Positions 33,912 through 46,800 of a DNA stretch of 64,000 nucleotides are shown here, in pieces (position 1 is the first letter of the stretch; every line of letters starts with the position of its first letter). The stretch is from Bisporella sp. PMI_857. Taxonomy: Eukaryota; Ascomycota; Leotiomycetes; Helotiales; Helotiaceae. The stretch spans positions 1,116,001 through 1,180,000 of the forward strand of contig JAJSPD010000001.1 in assembly GCA_021307315.1 (NCBI GenBank), given 5' to 3'. Under the pieces are notes generated by a model. It had not been told where the DNA came from and did no database searches. It worked only from the letters and a program-made list of their open reading frames with translations. A program made the position numbers and the translations under genes.

Positions 33912-35126
33912 ATGTCTGCCCCCGAACCTAAATTCCTTCAGTTCACCACCCAGAAGTCCCTCGCAAATCGTCTTGTCCTCTCTACCCTCACCGGGAAACC
34001 AATCCGGGTCTCCCAAATCCGCTCCACATCCACCACACCGGGCCTCGCTCCGCACGAGGTCTCATTCCTACGTCTCTTAGACTCCATAACAAACGGCTCG
34101 CGGGCGACTTTCTCACATACCGGCACCTTATTCCACTATGAGCCTGGGCTTATAACTGGGAGCGTGGATGGGCAAGGTGCGATTGGAGAGGTTGTCGATT
34201 GTGTATTACCTGAGACGAACCGCAGGGGCGTGAGCTGGTTCATCATTCCGCTATGTATATTGGGGCCATTCGCGAAAAAGCCGGTTAACGTCAGGTTTCG
34301 AGGGGACGGCGTGATCACGAGCGCGACGGAGATGGGTGATGTAAGCGTGGATACGGTACGCACGGCTATATTACCTTTATATGAGAAGTTCGGCATTATG
34401 ACGAGCAAGCTTGAGTTGAGGGTCTTACAGCGCTCGTGTGCGGGGCCGGGTGGGAAGGGTGGAGGAGGACTGGTAGAGTTGAGGTTTGGATCGCAGGTTA
34501 GGTTACCGAAGACGCTGCATATGAATAGAAGCCCAGGAAGGGTGAGGAGGATACGCGGAGTGGCATATTCGACGGGAGTTTCGAATAGCAACAATCACCG
34601 GATGATACATGTTGCGCGGGGGATCTTGAACCCGCTGGTCAGTGATGTGAACATTGCTACACAGTACGATCAAGCGCCTCTAGTCTCTAGCGAGAAGGCG
34701 AAGTTGAGTGGAGAAAGGAAAACAGGCATCGGTTTCGGAATATGCTTGGTGGCTGAAAGCAGCGTTGATGGGGTTCTATATTCAGCCGATATGGTAAGCC
34801 CGAGTTCAGGTGGCGTTCCGCCAGAGGATATTGGAAAGCAGTGTGCATATCAGCTTTTGGAGGTCATCTCACAAGGAGGATGCGTCACAAAGATCGGTGT
34901 AGATACGGCGCTGATACTTATGGCTATGGGGTCAGAAGACGTGGGTAGATTACGACTCGGAAGAGATGTAGTGGGAACAGAGGACATAGTAGGACTCGCC
35001 CGAGATCTGAAAAAGTTTGGAGCTAGTAACTGGGGACTACGAGATGTTGATGAGGATGACAGTGGAGATATCATTATCGCTATTAAAGGAATTGCGGTGG
35101 GAAATGTAGCAAGAAAGATAGCGTAA
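33912..35126 (+). CDS. RCL1: RNA 3'-terminal phosphate cyclase-like protein, ribosome biogenesis
   Basis: A single exon encodes 404 aa from MSAPEPKFLQFTTQKSLANRL. The start at 33912 is chosen because the family begins just before this block. Conserved blocks include LVLSTLTGKPIRV, GLAPHEVSFLRLLDSITNGS, THTGTLFHYEPG-like text (here SHTGTLFHYEPGLITG) and RGVSWFIIPLCILGPFAKKP. Others are LELRVLQRSCAGPGGKGGGG and GVLYSADMVSPSSGGVPPED. Rcl1 lacks cyclase activity and acts with Bms1 in early pre-18S rRNA processing in the nucleolus. The gene is convergent with DSC4, the two stop codons lying only 64 bp apart. Confidence 0.95.
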   Translation: MSAPEPKFLQFTTQKSLANRLVLSTLTGKPIRVSQIRSTSTTPGLAPHEVSFLRLLDSITNGSRATFSHTGTLFHYEPGLITGSVDGQGAIGEVVDCVLPETNRRGVSWFIIPLCILGPFAKKPVNVRFRGDGVITSATEMGDVSVDTVRTAILPLYEKFGIMTSKLELRVLQRSCAGPGGKGGGGLVELRFGSQVRLPKTLHMNRSPGRVRRIRGVAYSTGVSNSNNHRMIHVARGILNPLVSDVNIATQYDQAPLVSSEKAKLSGERKTGIGFGICLVAESSVDGVLYSADMVSPSSGGVPPEDIGKQCAYQLLEVISQGGCVTKIGVDTALILMAMGSEDVGRLRLGRDVVGTEDIVGLARDLKKFGASNWGLRDVDEDDSGDIIIAIKGIAVGNVARKIA

Positions 35127-35190
35127 TCCAAGCAATTACAATGAGATCAAGACCAGAGATGCTTGAGTATCATATTTTGTACAGGGTATC

Positions 35191-36301
35191 TTAACCACGT
35201 AATGATTCTACACCTCTCTGCAATGTCTGAGTCGCAGCATTGATCCGTCGATTTGCAGTGGTGGCTGCAAATCCAGCAGAAAAGCCTGCAGTTTGTAACG
35301 CTGAGGATGTAGCATTGCCATAGTCGGCCCACTGCTTTCTCAAGGTGTCTAAGACATGAAACTCTGCTACTATTGCTGTTCCGGTGAACAACATATCCAA
35401 CGGATTGTCGTCATCGGGTTCTTCTTGCGGATGCTCATCCAATAAACGACCACGCTCCAGGTTGCCATCTTGTTCATTATCTCGCATCGAAGGGGCATCA
35501 ATTCGTGACCCCAATCGCTGCATCTCAATATCTTCTACGTTCGTAACGGCTCCTACGACACCTCTCTCCTCTGCATCAAGATCCTGAGCTGGCACAATCT
35601 GTATCGTTGACTGATCTGTTGATGAAGATGGTTTCGAGAGCGCAGAGAGTATAGTAGAAAGCCTTTGCTTCTCCACGACCACGGAAAGCATGCAGCATTG
35701 CAACACCAAAACCAGTGCATCCAGCAAAACAAGGTGTATCTTCGAAGTAGGGCCCTTCTGCCCTATCAAATCAATGATAATACCACCGTGTAAGTATCCG
35801 CGCATAGCTTCTCCAGCTTCTGACCGCGCAGTGAAGACATGTAGAAGCATACATATGATGTTCGGTCCGAATAGGGCACCGAGATAAGGTCGGCGTTGAG
35901 GCATTGGTGGGATGAATGCTGGTTTGGGTGATAGGAATACCATCTGGTTGACAAATCTGATTAAGAGGCGAAAGAAAGAGCAGCTGCTTCGCGTTAGCAG
36001 ATTCGTATGGAAAAGATTACTTTAGTTGTGCTCACTCCATATAATACAATATACAAAGTTCGACATAAATAATCGTATCTATGTTTGTCGTTAAGGAGTT
36101 GACAAAGTCATATTTCTTCTTGGTTTGCAGCTCCAATCTCTTCTGCGCAGGTGATTGAATGAGTGGTGGCTGCTCCCGAGCTGCTCCCGTGCCCTCAGTT
36201 GTATTTCCATCCTGCTCAAGACCTGTATTCTGTCTGGTAGGCTCTGGAGCTGATGCTCGCCGAGGTGGTGGAGCGGAACTTGTTGAAGCGTCATTGTTCA
36301 T
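35191..36301 (-). CDS. DSC4: DUF1746 protein, DSC E3 ligase complex subunit 4
   Basis: Two exons, 36301-36036 and 35983-35191, are joined across a 52-nt intron (GTGAGC, GCTAAC, GCAG) and encode 352 aa. The N-terminus is Pro/Ser-rich. The DUF1746 region starts near residue 60 with KKYDFVNSLTTNIDTIIYVELC and continues past the junction with FFRLLIRFVNQMVFLSPKP, GALFGPNIICMLLHVF, HGGIIIDLIGQKGPTSK and LDALVLVLQCCML. It has about four hydrophobic segments. DscD/Dsc4 belongs to the Golgi DSC ubiquitin ligase that cleaves SREBP in fungi under low oxygen or sterol. The name rests on DUF1746 membership; the C-terminal third is acidic and variable. Confidence 0.8.
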
Positions 36302-36685
36302 AGCTTATGGAACTCATCGGTGGATACTTGGATGAAAGCTGTATATAGCAAGACCTCACATGATTCATCAATAGGGCATCATATGGGAAACTTTGAAGCA
36401 GTAAGTTTAGGGCGCTGTTCGTACAGATTGTGCTCTCATGAGGTGTTGTTGTCTCGCGACTTTCATTGAACTTCTTGGCTGACGGCCAGGAAGCCGGCCC
36501 CTCTTTCCTGCACGCCGACTTCTCTGATAGTGTCCGAAGCTTCAGAAAATTATAGCATTGTTGAAACTCCACTAAGTAGCCAAGCAGGTCCGGCATTACT
36601 ATATATCCTGTATTTGATCCTTAAATAATATAAAATGTTATATTTGCAAGACATGTCGCGAACCCTTCGGTAGACTTTTTCCCTC
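36302..36685. other. Intergenic, DSC4 upstream region
   Basis: This is the divergent upstream stretch of DSC4 and of the dead 2EXR gene. A 101-codon minus-strand frame lies in it without recognisable features. Confidence 0.45.
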
Positions 36686-37412
36686 ATGCCCAACCCCAAC
36701 TACCTTTCACAGCTTTCAAAGCTGCCTCCAGAAACCCGCTTCGTGATATGGGACTACACCATCATGCTAGAAATAGTACCTATAAAATGGTCCCAAATCA
36801 GATGAACATTCATTTCTACACGTAAGCCACCTGCTCTTTTACACTTACTTCAATTAAGAGTCGCGAAGCCACGGCCTTAAAACTTACCAATTATGCCTTG
36901 CTTCATCACCCGAGTTTGTGCGCGTATACTTTTGTTACAAATTTAATAGTGTATATATCAAATGGGGTTCTCTGGGTGCGAGTCAAGGACGCCTGGGAAG
37001 GAAAATTGCTGACCAAGAAGCGGCAAAGATCCGAGATATTTTAGTAGAAGAAGAAGAAGAAGAGGACTTTCTATACCATGCTGACAATAAATTACGAGAA
37101 TGGGAGCTTCTCAAAAATCTAACGACAGTTGGCGTGATCTGTGATAGAAATAATCCAGAAACTGGAGGCCAATATGGTGTGGGGGCATCGAGAAGGTATA
37201 GCGAGAAGATTGATGCGCCTGGCGATGAAAATTGGCCCGGTCTCATTTTGCTTAAAGACCAAACAGATGAGAAATGTTCAAGACATTGGTGGTTTAAAAA
37301 ATCGCCGAGGGTGATATCGAAATGTGTGAAATTAACTCGAGATAGATATTCCTCTGGGATATTAACTGTTTCACTGGCAATAAAGCCTTATAAACAGGCT
37401 GGAAGTAAGTAG
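36686..37412 (+). pseudogene. Dead 2EXR-domain gene
   Basis: Read on the plus strand, the start MPNPNYLSQLSKLPPETRFVIWDYT is the 2EXR opening, a fungal domain of unknown function. It runs on as VPIKW, then meets TGA at 36803-36805. The same frame resumes TFISTRKPPALLH, shifts near 36851-36860 to SREATALKLTNYALLHH and shifts again near 36905-36911 to EFVRVYFCYKFNSVYIKW. From there it stays open to the stop at 37412, with an acidic run of Glu. All pieces are in the family order, so introns do not explain the breaks. It is a nearly full-length inactivated member of a large, fast-turnover fungal family. Confidence 0.75.
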
Positions 37413-38097
37413 CGACCATAACCACTTCTAGAAATTCAAGTTCGCTCAACCTCTATTGTGGCATATAAGAGAAACTTGTGGTGGAAGTTACGCCTCCAAT
37501 TTTACCACTTCTCTAGCTTCCAGCAACTAAAGAATGCGGATGCTAAGAACCTAATAACTTCTACATAATGTTACGTTATCAGGAGTCTCGTGTTGGCTAT
37601 GTAGCATTCAGACGCATCACGAGACAGACCTGGAGGGATTTCATCGTTTCATTTCATTTTCATTGCTTTTATTGCAGAGTAACTCCGTAAACTACCCATA
37701 ATTATCAGACTCCGAGTGAGCGTCGGTGAAGGTGAAATGCAGACTCCTTCCCATTCATTCCATCTCCCAAAGCCGTGAATTTTGGAAAGCCGAAAAATTG
37801 TACATTGTATAGGCCGCACGACCAGTCCTCGGCCAAAGAGAAAAAGGCGTTAAAACCCCCATTATTGCGTAGTGTTACATGCATAATCTCATAGGTGAAC
37901 TGCAAAGCAATGCGGATTATTTGGTGCGTACCACTATCGAGTTGATTATGGGAATTCCCCAAACCTGGTACTCGAAAATGGAAGTTCGAGAGTTTCATTA
38001 TTTATCGTGACAGCAGTTGATGCCTGGAGAATGCGCATGGTCATCATGTCTAATAAAAATGACTTCCATGATGCATCCTTGATCGATTTCCATGCAC
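37413..38097. other. Intergenic, no gene seen
   Basis: This is 685 bp between convergent genes. A 97-codon minus-strand frame at 37705-37998 has no motif I know and no splice partner. Confidence 0.45.
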
Positions 38098-40171
38098 TCA
38101 AGCTGTGGATTCGACTGTAGTTGGCTCAGGAATTGACTCCTAGAGAACATTAGCAATCCACACGAGGATGACGGGAAGGAAGGAGCCTACCTTGGCAAGC
38201 TTAGTATCTTGAGTTGGCGTGGACCCAACTTCAGTTGTTGCATCCTTCGACACTGCCGGGGCAGTCTGGGCATCAGAGATCTTCTTCTCCTTAGTCGAGT
38301 CTTTCACGCCATTGGTGACTTCTGGGGCGGGGGCTGGGGTATCCTTTGTCTCTTCTCCATCCGGCTTTGCATCCTCACTCGCACCGTTGGTGGCTGCCGT
38401 GGTCGTCGCTGGAGTCTCACTATCCAGGAGCTTGTTCCATTTATCGAGCAGTGTTTGTGACCGAACCTTGAACTGGAATTCCTCTTCCTTAGGAATAGAT
38501 TTAAGCTTCAGGATTGCCTTGAGAACCTTATTGATCTTCGTGCCTCGAATGATGCTAACCTCAAGGTCGGCATAGCCTTCCAGCTTAGTGACGAACTCGG
38601 ACATTTGCTTGATTTCATCCTCCTTGATCCCTTCCTTTCCTAATAGTCCCTTTTGAAGCTTGTGACGCAAGAACATTATCTCTTTCTATAACGTTTATTA
38701 GTACTTGCAAACCCATTATGATGAATATCAGCCTACCTGTTTCTTATCTTGCTTCTGCTCTGGAGTAAGCTCAGGCTCCTGGGGTATGACTGGCTCTGGT
38801 TCCTTGGGTTTTGCTGCGGCCTTCTTGGTCTTAGGCTTCGCAGACGCATCTTTGGCAGGCTTGGGTGTGGCTGTACCATTGGTAGCTTTTGGTGTATTGT
38901 TGATCTTGATGGTCTTGGGCTTCTTTACGGAATCCGCGCGTTGTGGGGCCTGCAAAAATATGTTAGCCAGGGCAATAATCAATCTGCAGGATAGATGTTG
39001 ACTTACGGCTCCATCCTCGTCTGCCTTACGCTTCTTTGTTTTCTTAGGCTTCTCAGCAGATGCGCCATCGCCTTCCGAATTCTGATCCTCAGCCGCGTCC
39101 TCCATTTCCACGTCTTCGTCTTCATCAACAACAGCTTTGGAGATAGATTTCCGCTGCTTAGATTTACTAGCTTCCTTGCTTGCTTGCTTAGCAGCCTTTG
39201 CAGCTTCCTTTTCTGCTGCTTCTGCCGCCTTAGCTTGCATGAAATTGGCCAAAATATCCTTGAAGTAATCCAAGTCATTTTGCTCAGCAGCAAGTAAATG
39301 TGCAGCCTGTAAGTCCTTGCGCATCTTATCGGAGACATTGCCTACTGTATCAACGTCCATATCTACGAGGTCGTAGTTGGCCACCCAGCCGCTATAATTC
39401 CCCAAGGTTAGATTCGGAAACAGAATGGGGTGGAAATACTCACAACTCATTGGTATGTAGATACATGACGGGGAATGTCCGATCTTTTACCTTGCTTCCA
39501 CCGTCCTCGTAATCTGCGCGATATGTACCATCAGGTCTGGCAGCTGTAACAGGGCGAGACTTGAGGAGGGTGCTGGGGAGCATAGTCTCGTCACAGACGA
39601 TTCCGGGCCACAAAGGATACCCTTTCAATTTGATCATGAAATAATCGCCTGGCTTTGCATCTGTATGTGTCATCTTTGCCTTCGAAGCCTTCTTATTGAG
39701 CTTCTTCGTCTTGTGTTCGGGAATACCGCTTGATTTGCGCCGCGCCTTGGATTTATCTGCCGAAGCTGGCGTAGCGATTTCTATACTGGGATTTTCACCC
39801 GCGACTTGCGATGCCTCATCAGTCTTTATATCCTTTATTTCGACATCTTCTTGGGCAGCCACAGGTTTGTCCTGTTTGTCGTTTGTACTCTCGGAAGTCT
39901 TGGCTAAACGCGATGAGATCTGTTAGTAGAGTGAATTAAGAATGAAAACAAAGCGAGAAGAAGCAATCATACTGTCTGGAGCTGGAGAGGATGGCGCAAC
40001 GGGTTCAGTCGCGACTTCCTTTGTTGCACCAGCGCTTTCAGCTTCGGCGCCATTCGTGTTGGACGTCCCCTTGACCTCCGATTGAGCTGCATCAGAGCGC
40101 GTCGATGAAGTCTCTGCAGATTCAGCAGCCAGAGGCAGAGCTACCGCGAGGGGAACAGCTTCGTCCGCCAT
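38098..40171 (-). CDS. PWWP-domain chromatin protein
   Basis: Six exons, 40171-39973, 39903-39444, 39391-39007, 38949-38737, 38685-38191 and 38139-38098, encode 597 aa; all phases agree. The introns are 51-69 nt, several with CTAAC or CTAAT branches. The last exon adds only ESIPEPTTVESTA. The PWWP domain runs from about residue 125 (GDYFMIKLKGYPLWPGIV) across intron 2 to FGWVANYDLVDM. Lys/Ala-rich charged linkers follow. A helical region near 425-475 (MSEFVTKLEGYADLEVSIIR, NKVLKAILKLKSIPKEEEF) resembles a TFIIS N-terminal/LEDGF-type bundle. PWWP domains bind methylated H3K36 or H4K20 nucleosomes, so a nuclear chromatin-reader role is likely. Which complex it joins is not shown. Confidence 0.88.
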
Positions 40172-40876
40172 GATGCCGTCGCGAATGGAGGGGTGGAGAA
40201 TTGATAATTTCAGGGCAATAAGCGTGAGATTGAAGTAGACGCGTTTTTTGAGATGAAGCGCAGATTGTATTCGTTGATAAATCTGCTGGTGGGGTGTAGG
40301 CGCGGATGACAGCGATGAAATAGAGTCGGGAGGAAGTTGTTGTGATGGTCAAGAGCTGGTGGAGTTCAAAAAACATCAAGCGACTAAAATTATCGGAAAG
40401 ATACGCTAGCCCTCATTCAGCCAATACAGACAATAGCTAGCATTTGGGAGAATCAAACCACCAGGCAGCAACCTCAAAACAATGAACAAGTCCAAGTATG
40501 GGCTTGATTTACCCATAAGAATAGAATTCTGAGAATAGCACGTTCAGTGAAGATAAAAACCTCCAAGTTGAAGTTGAAAAAAAAAAAAATCATTGCAATG
40601 AGCAAAGTCATACTCAAAGAGAAATAAACACACTTGGTGATGATAAGCCCACCCAGGCTTTCATTTTCCCACGCCAGGGTACGCCGCTGAGCCTTTTTCG
40701 ATTCCTGGCCCACAAGGCTGGGGACGATCTCCTGGCCCAAGGCAAGTCGCTGAACTTGAATACCAGCTGCTCACCGAGTAATCATCACAGTATCAAGGGA
40801 CTATCTCCTTTTCCCTGTAGGCTCTGGATATCTTTTGATTGACGACAGCTCTCCTCCCGACTATACTACACTAATC
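40172..40876. other. Intergenic between PWWP gene and BRR2
   Basis: This is the promoter region of the PWWP gene and 3' flank of BRR2, both minus strand. It contains an A-run near 40577-40589. An 88-codon minus-strand frame (40474-40740) is judged spurious. Confidence 0.45.
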
Positions 40877-43800
40877 TTACTCCTCCATCTCATCATCGTC
40901 TTCCTCGTCTTCATCCTCTGCATCTCCCTCTGCGACCGACACAGTGAAGCTAGGATCTTGGTCAACACCAACATAGCTGTCACTCATCAAGATTAGCTTC
41001 AATTCGTGTTCCCCTGCTGTCGGAATTGTGTATTCTAGTCGAGCTGTGAGGGATTTCCCGATAGTAACTCGTTTAATAGCAAGAAGAGTTTTGGAACTCT
41101 CTTCACCAACAACTAGCCACCAATTCTCCATCTTCTTGACTGGATAGAATGGCGCATGGACTGTTGTATCTACATCTATTGTCTCCTCATCATCCTCATC
41201 ACGAATGATCTTGACCTTGATATGGGACGGTTCTCCTGCGGTAATTTCATCTGGCTTCTCCACTTCGTAGTCAAGAGAGATATTGGGATATTTTGAGTTG
41301 GTGAAGTTCGCAGCTTGGGCTAACTGGCTCTGAGATAGTCCAAGTCTTGCAATAGTAGCCTCAATATTTGGATTTTCCGACGGATCCATTGCCTCCATGA
41401 ACTCGAAAACATCGGTTATACTAGAACGGATCTGATTAGTATTAATATTGGTTTGGTGCAGCGAAGTACATACCTAGCGCCTTTGGCAGCTTCTATCACG
41501 CTCGGACTGAAATGAGGAATCTGCTTGAGTGGACTGTCTCTATCCCACATGCCTTGAACCACCATCTGCGACATTTCCATTGCGTTCACAGCGTTTAGAT
41601 GCCCATCAGAAGAGAGAATATCAACGGTTGCACTGAGTAACGACAGCACCTTAGCTAAAATCAGCTCTTGATCTTTGGCGAGGTCGACGGGCAATTGCAT
41701 TCTAGAGAAATGTGCCTGTAAAAGCACGAAAGCCTTGAAATGTGGCGAGTCATAGCTGGGCTCAGCCATCTTGACCGGTATCCTATCATATATCCGTCGC
41801 AGGAGACTCTCCTCATGCCTTCTAATCTGGATCGACTCGAATTCTGTAGCAGATGTCACTATTTCGAGTATGCCTTTCAGCTTCGTACGCCCGCTCAAGG
41901 ATAACAAAAATGTTTGCATGGTGATGTATGAGATGTTATAATATGCTGCTATCATAGCTGCATTGAGAGGAGTTACCGAATCGTCATCCTCATCCAGGTC
42001 GATGATCTTGGATTCTGAGAGCTCTTTCAAGGTAGTCTCGACAAGCTCCGATAGATGGGAACTAAGCCCCTCATGAGACGTATCTGTTAAGCTGTAATAA
42101 CTTGGATTGGCCAAAAGTCTTCTATAAAAATATGTGAATGTCGTCCAATTGATAGCATCCTCAGCAGACTCGATCATTTTGGTAGTAATCTCAGAAACAA
42201 ATGCGTCATGAAGGTACACATGCAGTTGGCTCTCAATTGGCAGGGCCTCATTCAAGAACTTTTTGTAGTACTCACGCTTGACAGCTGGCACCATCAGAAC
42301 ACCTCTACTCAGCTTGTCTTCTAACGGTCTTGTTGCTTTGCCCAACATCTGTAGTACTTCTGCCAGAGGGTAGTCAATATAACGATGCTCTCGCCCCTCA
42401 TAGAACTGTGTGCCCATGATGATTACAAGATGGGCTCTGCAATCCAGCTCCCAACAAACATCTCGCGAGGCCACCATTATTTGAATCGCACCATTATCAT
42501 ATAAGTGCTTGACAATGCGTTTGTCGGATGAACTAAGCGCTTCATGATAGTAGCCAACGCCGTGGGATATAGCCTCAGCAAGGGCCTCCTCTCCAATTCG
42601 TTCAAGCAAAGGCTTCATCTGATCGACATCTGCATGTAGAAATCGGTCTTCGTCATCGTCGGCTACGCAAGCGGCTAGCAAGTCCCGCGCTGTGGCTCGA
42701 GCCTGTTTCCTATTCGGAACAAATATGATCGCAGGCTTGTCGGGAGACATTTGCAGTATGGATAGATATGTGGGCTTCGCCATAGCAAGCATGAGGGATG
42801 GGAAATGAGGGATTGTAAAAGACTGGATATGGAGCTCCAGAGGGACTGATCGAACATGGGGACTAAAATTATAAATGTTGTGCTTCTTCGCATCAATCCA
42901 TTCCCCAACGTCTCGAGCATTAGACAGTGAAACGCTTAAACCTATAATACGAAGTGGTGAGTCATCAATTTGTGAACGGATATGGTGCATGCGGGACACA
43001 ACAATTTCGTACACATATCCAGCTTGGCCTCCAATCATATGAAGTTCATCAGCGATGAAGAGGTGCACATTCTGAACATTCTTCCGTCGTTGCCACTGCC
43101 GTGATAAAACATCCCACTGTGAAGGGGTTGCTAGAATTAAGTCTCCTTGTTCAAGGAGTTTAAGGTCTGCTGTTGTCTCGCCGGTCAACTTGACAATGGT
43201 TTTGCCACCACGGAGTTTTGATAAGCGTTTTTGCCAATCCTGAAGCCGGAGGTCTACCAGTTCCTGAAATGGAGCGACGTAGACGGCCTTGCCCGAATTT
43301 TGTTTAGACCAGTGTCGAAGCAATGAGAATTCAGCGCAAATGGTTTTGCCACTCCCAGTAGCAGCTCCGATGAAAACGTTATCGTCGGTTGAATATAGAG
43401 AGTTGAAGGTCTGAGTTTGAATCTTGTTGAAGCGATCCCACTCAGGGTAGAGCGACTTGTACTCTTCGGTTTTCAATGCAGTAACGTGAAGAGGTTGCAG
43501 ATCTTGTACAGGTGTGTGGGGAGGGAATTTCTCCGGAAGGATCAAATTGCGAAAGGAAACAGCCAATTTATTCTCTGAGTGCATCCACCTATCTGAAAGA
43601 ACTGTGACAAAATAGTGTGGAGGCATTGGCTCTGTTACAGGTACCGTGAACTCGACCAAATGTTCGTTCATCTCTGCCTGCGCAAAATCTTTGCGAAGAA
43701 TGAATTGGTCATGAAAGAGGATTTCTTCTCCATCACAATCTTCAGCGATAATCCAGAAACTCTCCGCTGTGCCGTGGATCTCATCATCCCATTCGAAGTT

Positions 43801-46800
43801 TGGTGTAATTGTTAGCTCAATTCTCAACATCGACCGTGTCATCGGTTGCACTTGAGCTTGAACTTCCACTCGGGGAAATTTAGACACAAGATTGCAAACA
43901 GTCTTTCCGGCTCTAGGCAATCCCAGTAGCTCACCCATGCGGGGTGGATCTAGGTCGAAATAGTTGGTGAAGGGGACATCAATCCTTTCTGCTTTCTGTA
44001 AAATATCCTTTGGGCAGCCTGGGAACTGTCTTAGTGGTGTCATGGTAGGCCACATGCGTTTCTCTGCCATTTTGCAAAGCTGCAAAGCAGTTTTGGCGAC
44101 TGACGACCAGCCTTTTTTCAACGTGATTTCGAATATGGCCCTGAGGATTCTCCCAGCCGATTGAGTAACATACACTAGGTCAGCCATGAGTGCCAAGCCT
44201 TCCAATTTGAGACGTGAAATAAATGCTTGTAAAAGTACGTTGATCTTAGCATGTGGCTCTTCGACACTTTCCTTCACAGGAATTGGTACGCGGCCCAACA
44301 ATTTTGCGAGCTCTAGCTTTTCATCTTGACGTACAGGAATGTATTTGAACTCATTGCTTAGTGCAAAGATTCGAAAAAGCTCGATTGGGGTAATGGACGG
44401 CTGTAGATGAAGATTGTAGACCAACATCGAGCTGTGTGTGATATAGTAGTGAGATGCAATACGCCCAAGTTCCGTGGCTTGTAATTTGCCGGTCTTTTTG
44501 TCGTACTTAACAAGATTGGATTTCTCCAATACGACAGCAGCTGAGTGTATGAGGTCCACTCGTTTCTGTTCCAATGCGTCATCTTCCTCGTACTCTGCTC
44601 CAACACTATAGAGTCCAGGAGAACGCAACATGCGGACGAATAAATAAGTGTAGCCTAGCCATTCGACACCCTCATCCCGACTACGTACGTTACCTAGAAC
44701 GATCTCGGCATTTAGATTATCAACTAGTTTGCTAACAAATTGACTTTCGATAGGTAGCTGCTGATTAAGCAGAGAAAGATAGTATTGCATCTCCGTCTGT
44801 GTCGTGATTATGATACCTTCTCCATAAGTGTCATATTGCGGCCGCCCAGCACGACCAAGCATTTGTAGGACATCTTGAGGGCTCAACTCTACCCAACTAC
44901 CCTTTTCAGGAGAATAGACTTGTGTCCCTTTGATGATAACTGTATGAGCTGGCAGATTTACTCCCCAAGCCAGAGTAGCAGTACAAACAAGTACTTGAAT
45001 TAGACCTTCACTAAAGAGATCTTCCACGGTCGTTCGGTCTGATCTGTTCATTCCGGCATGATGTATACCAAAGCTGTAGGGCAACAAATCCTTCAAATCT
45101 CGATCACTGACTGCTTCGGCATCACTTTGTAGAATTTCTCTGCCCCCTTGATCACTCTTCATGATCTGTCCAATAGTTTCCATTTCTAATGCTTTATCCC
45201 GAACGTACTTCGCGGTCTTGGCTGTCTCCTTTCGTGAATGCACAAATATAATCATCTGATTTCGCTTCGTTCCTACATGTTCAAGTACTTTGGTGTATGT
45301 GACATCATTCATGGTTTTCAACTGCTTAATGGCTTTCTTTTCAGTGATCCCAACAAATTCCTGACGTAATGGACACGGGCGATAAGTACCATCGAAGTGA
45401 AACATGCCTTTGGCTGGGTCGACTCGTAAAAAGCTAGCGACATCGCGATAGTTAGGAAGAGTAGCGGAAAGTCCAATAAGGCGAACAGGATCTCCCGTTT
45501 GCTCCATCTTTCTAATGGTTCGGCTGACGATGCTCTCGAGAACGGGTCCACGATCGTCATGCAGAAGATGAATTTCGTCAATGATAATTAGGTGAACTAG
45601 ATTGGTGTAGCTCAGGTCAGTAGCTTTCCGCGTGATGACATCCCATTTCTCAGGGGTGGTCACGATGATTTGCGTATCTGCAATCTGCTGTTTGGTGAGC
45701 TGGCGGTCACCAGTGAGCTCAGATACCGTAATGCCGTATGGTTTCAGTCTGCTGCCGAAATTTCCAACCTGTTCTTGCACAAGCGCTTTGAGTGGCGCAA
45801 TGTATACAATCTTGAAAGCATCCAAGTTGATTTCCCCAGTCTCGGGATTGCGGTTCTTCCCTATTTCTCGAAGTATGGTGAGCATTCCGACGTTCGTCTT
45901 GCCACTCCCAGTGGGCGCACAGATCAACATATTTCCATCATCATTGAAAGCCTGGGGAAAGCACTTAGATTGAATTTTGTTAAGTTTCCCAGGAAGTTTG
46001 AAAGGCACCCGCGACCACTCTGGCATCTCTGAAAAGGGGATATCTCGGTCACTGGGGTCGTTCCGCTTCTTCGGCGGTGGCACATGAATTTCCTCGTAGC
46101 CCTTGAATGTGCGCTTGGTCGAGCCTTCAGGAAGTCTGACTTTTGGATTGGTCATGAGATGATTACCTTGATCGAAGATGAGATTCTCAAGATTGATGAG
46201 CTTCCTTGGTTGTAACCCTCCCACAAGTCCTCTCTCTCCATCCTTTTCAACTTTTGTGGTCTCATTGAAAGATGCTGGGACGTCGATATCCATCTTGATC
46301 TCTAGCTTACGCTTTTTGGACGCGTCTGTACCAGGCGTGACACCACGGAGCTCGTCTAATATCCATCTCAGGCCTTCTGAAACGATGTCTCGCTCAATAA
46401 CTCCCCGCGCCTCTGCATCCTCGGCTCTTGCTAGGCGTGTGAGCCATACAACTTTGTCGCGGTTTGCTACCAATTTATGGACCAGCTCGTGATGCTCGTA
46501 ATCGAAGAGTTCGGCAAGGTCATTTTCAATTTCTCTCAGTGATTTCTCCTCCCCTCCGTTTTCCGCTTCCCCAGATAGTGTATGCAAGGCTTCTTGAGTT
46601 TTAGCTTGTTGAATGTGTGCATCTGAGTAGATCAAGCCAATTTGTCGTTGGAGCCAATAAGCGTCTATATCTCTGGCTGGGATAAAGCTCTTGTCTTTTT
46701 CCTTGCCTGTCGTCCCATTGCCCTGACCAGAATCTATAATCATCGCCTCTTCGTCAATGAGTTCTTGTGATTCTTCATCTCGATCTGCACCAGCACCACC

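Noticed and set aside
33593..33931. 112-codon frame upstream of RCL1
   Set aside because: It overlaps the RCL1 start in another frame and has no recognisable features.
40474..40740. 88-codon hydrophobic minus-strand frame between BRR2 and the PWWP gene
   Set aside because: It includes a translated A-run (poly-Phe) and no known motif; likely chance.
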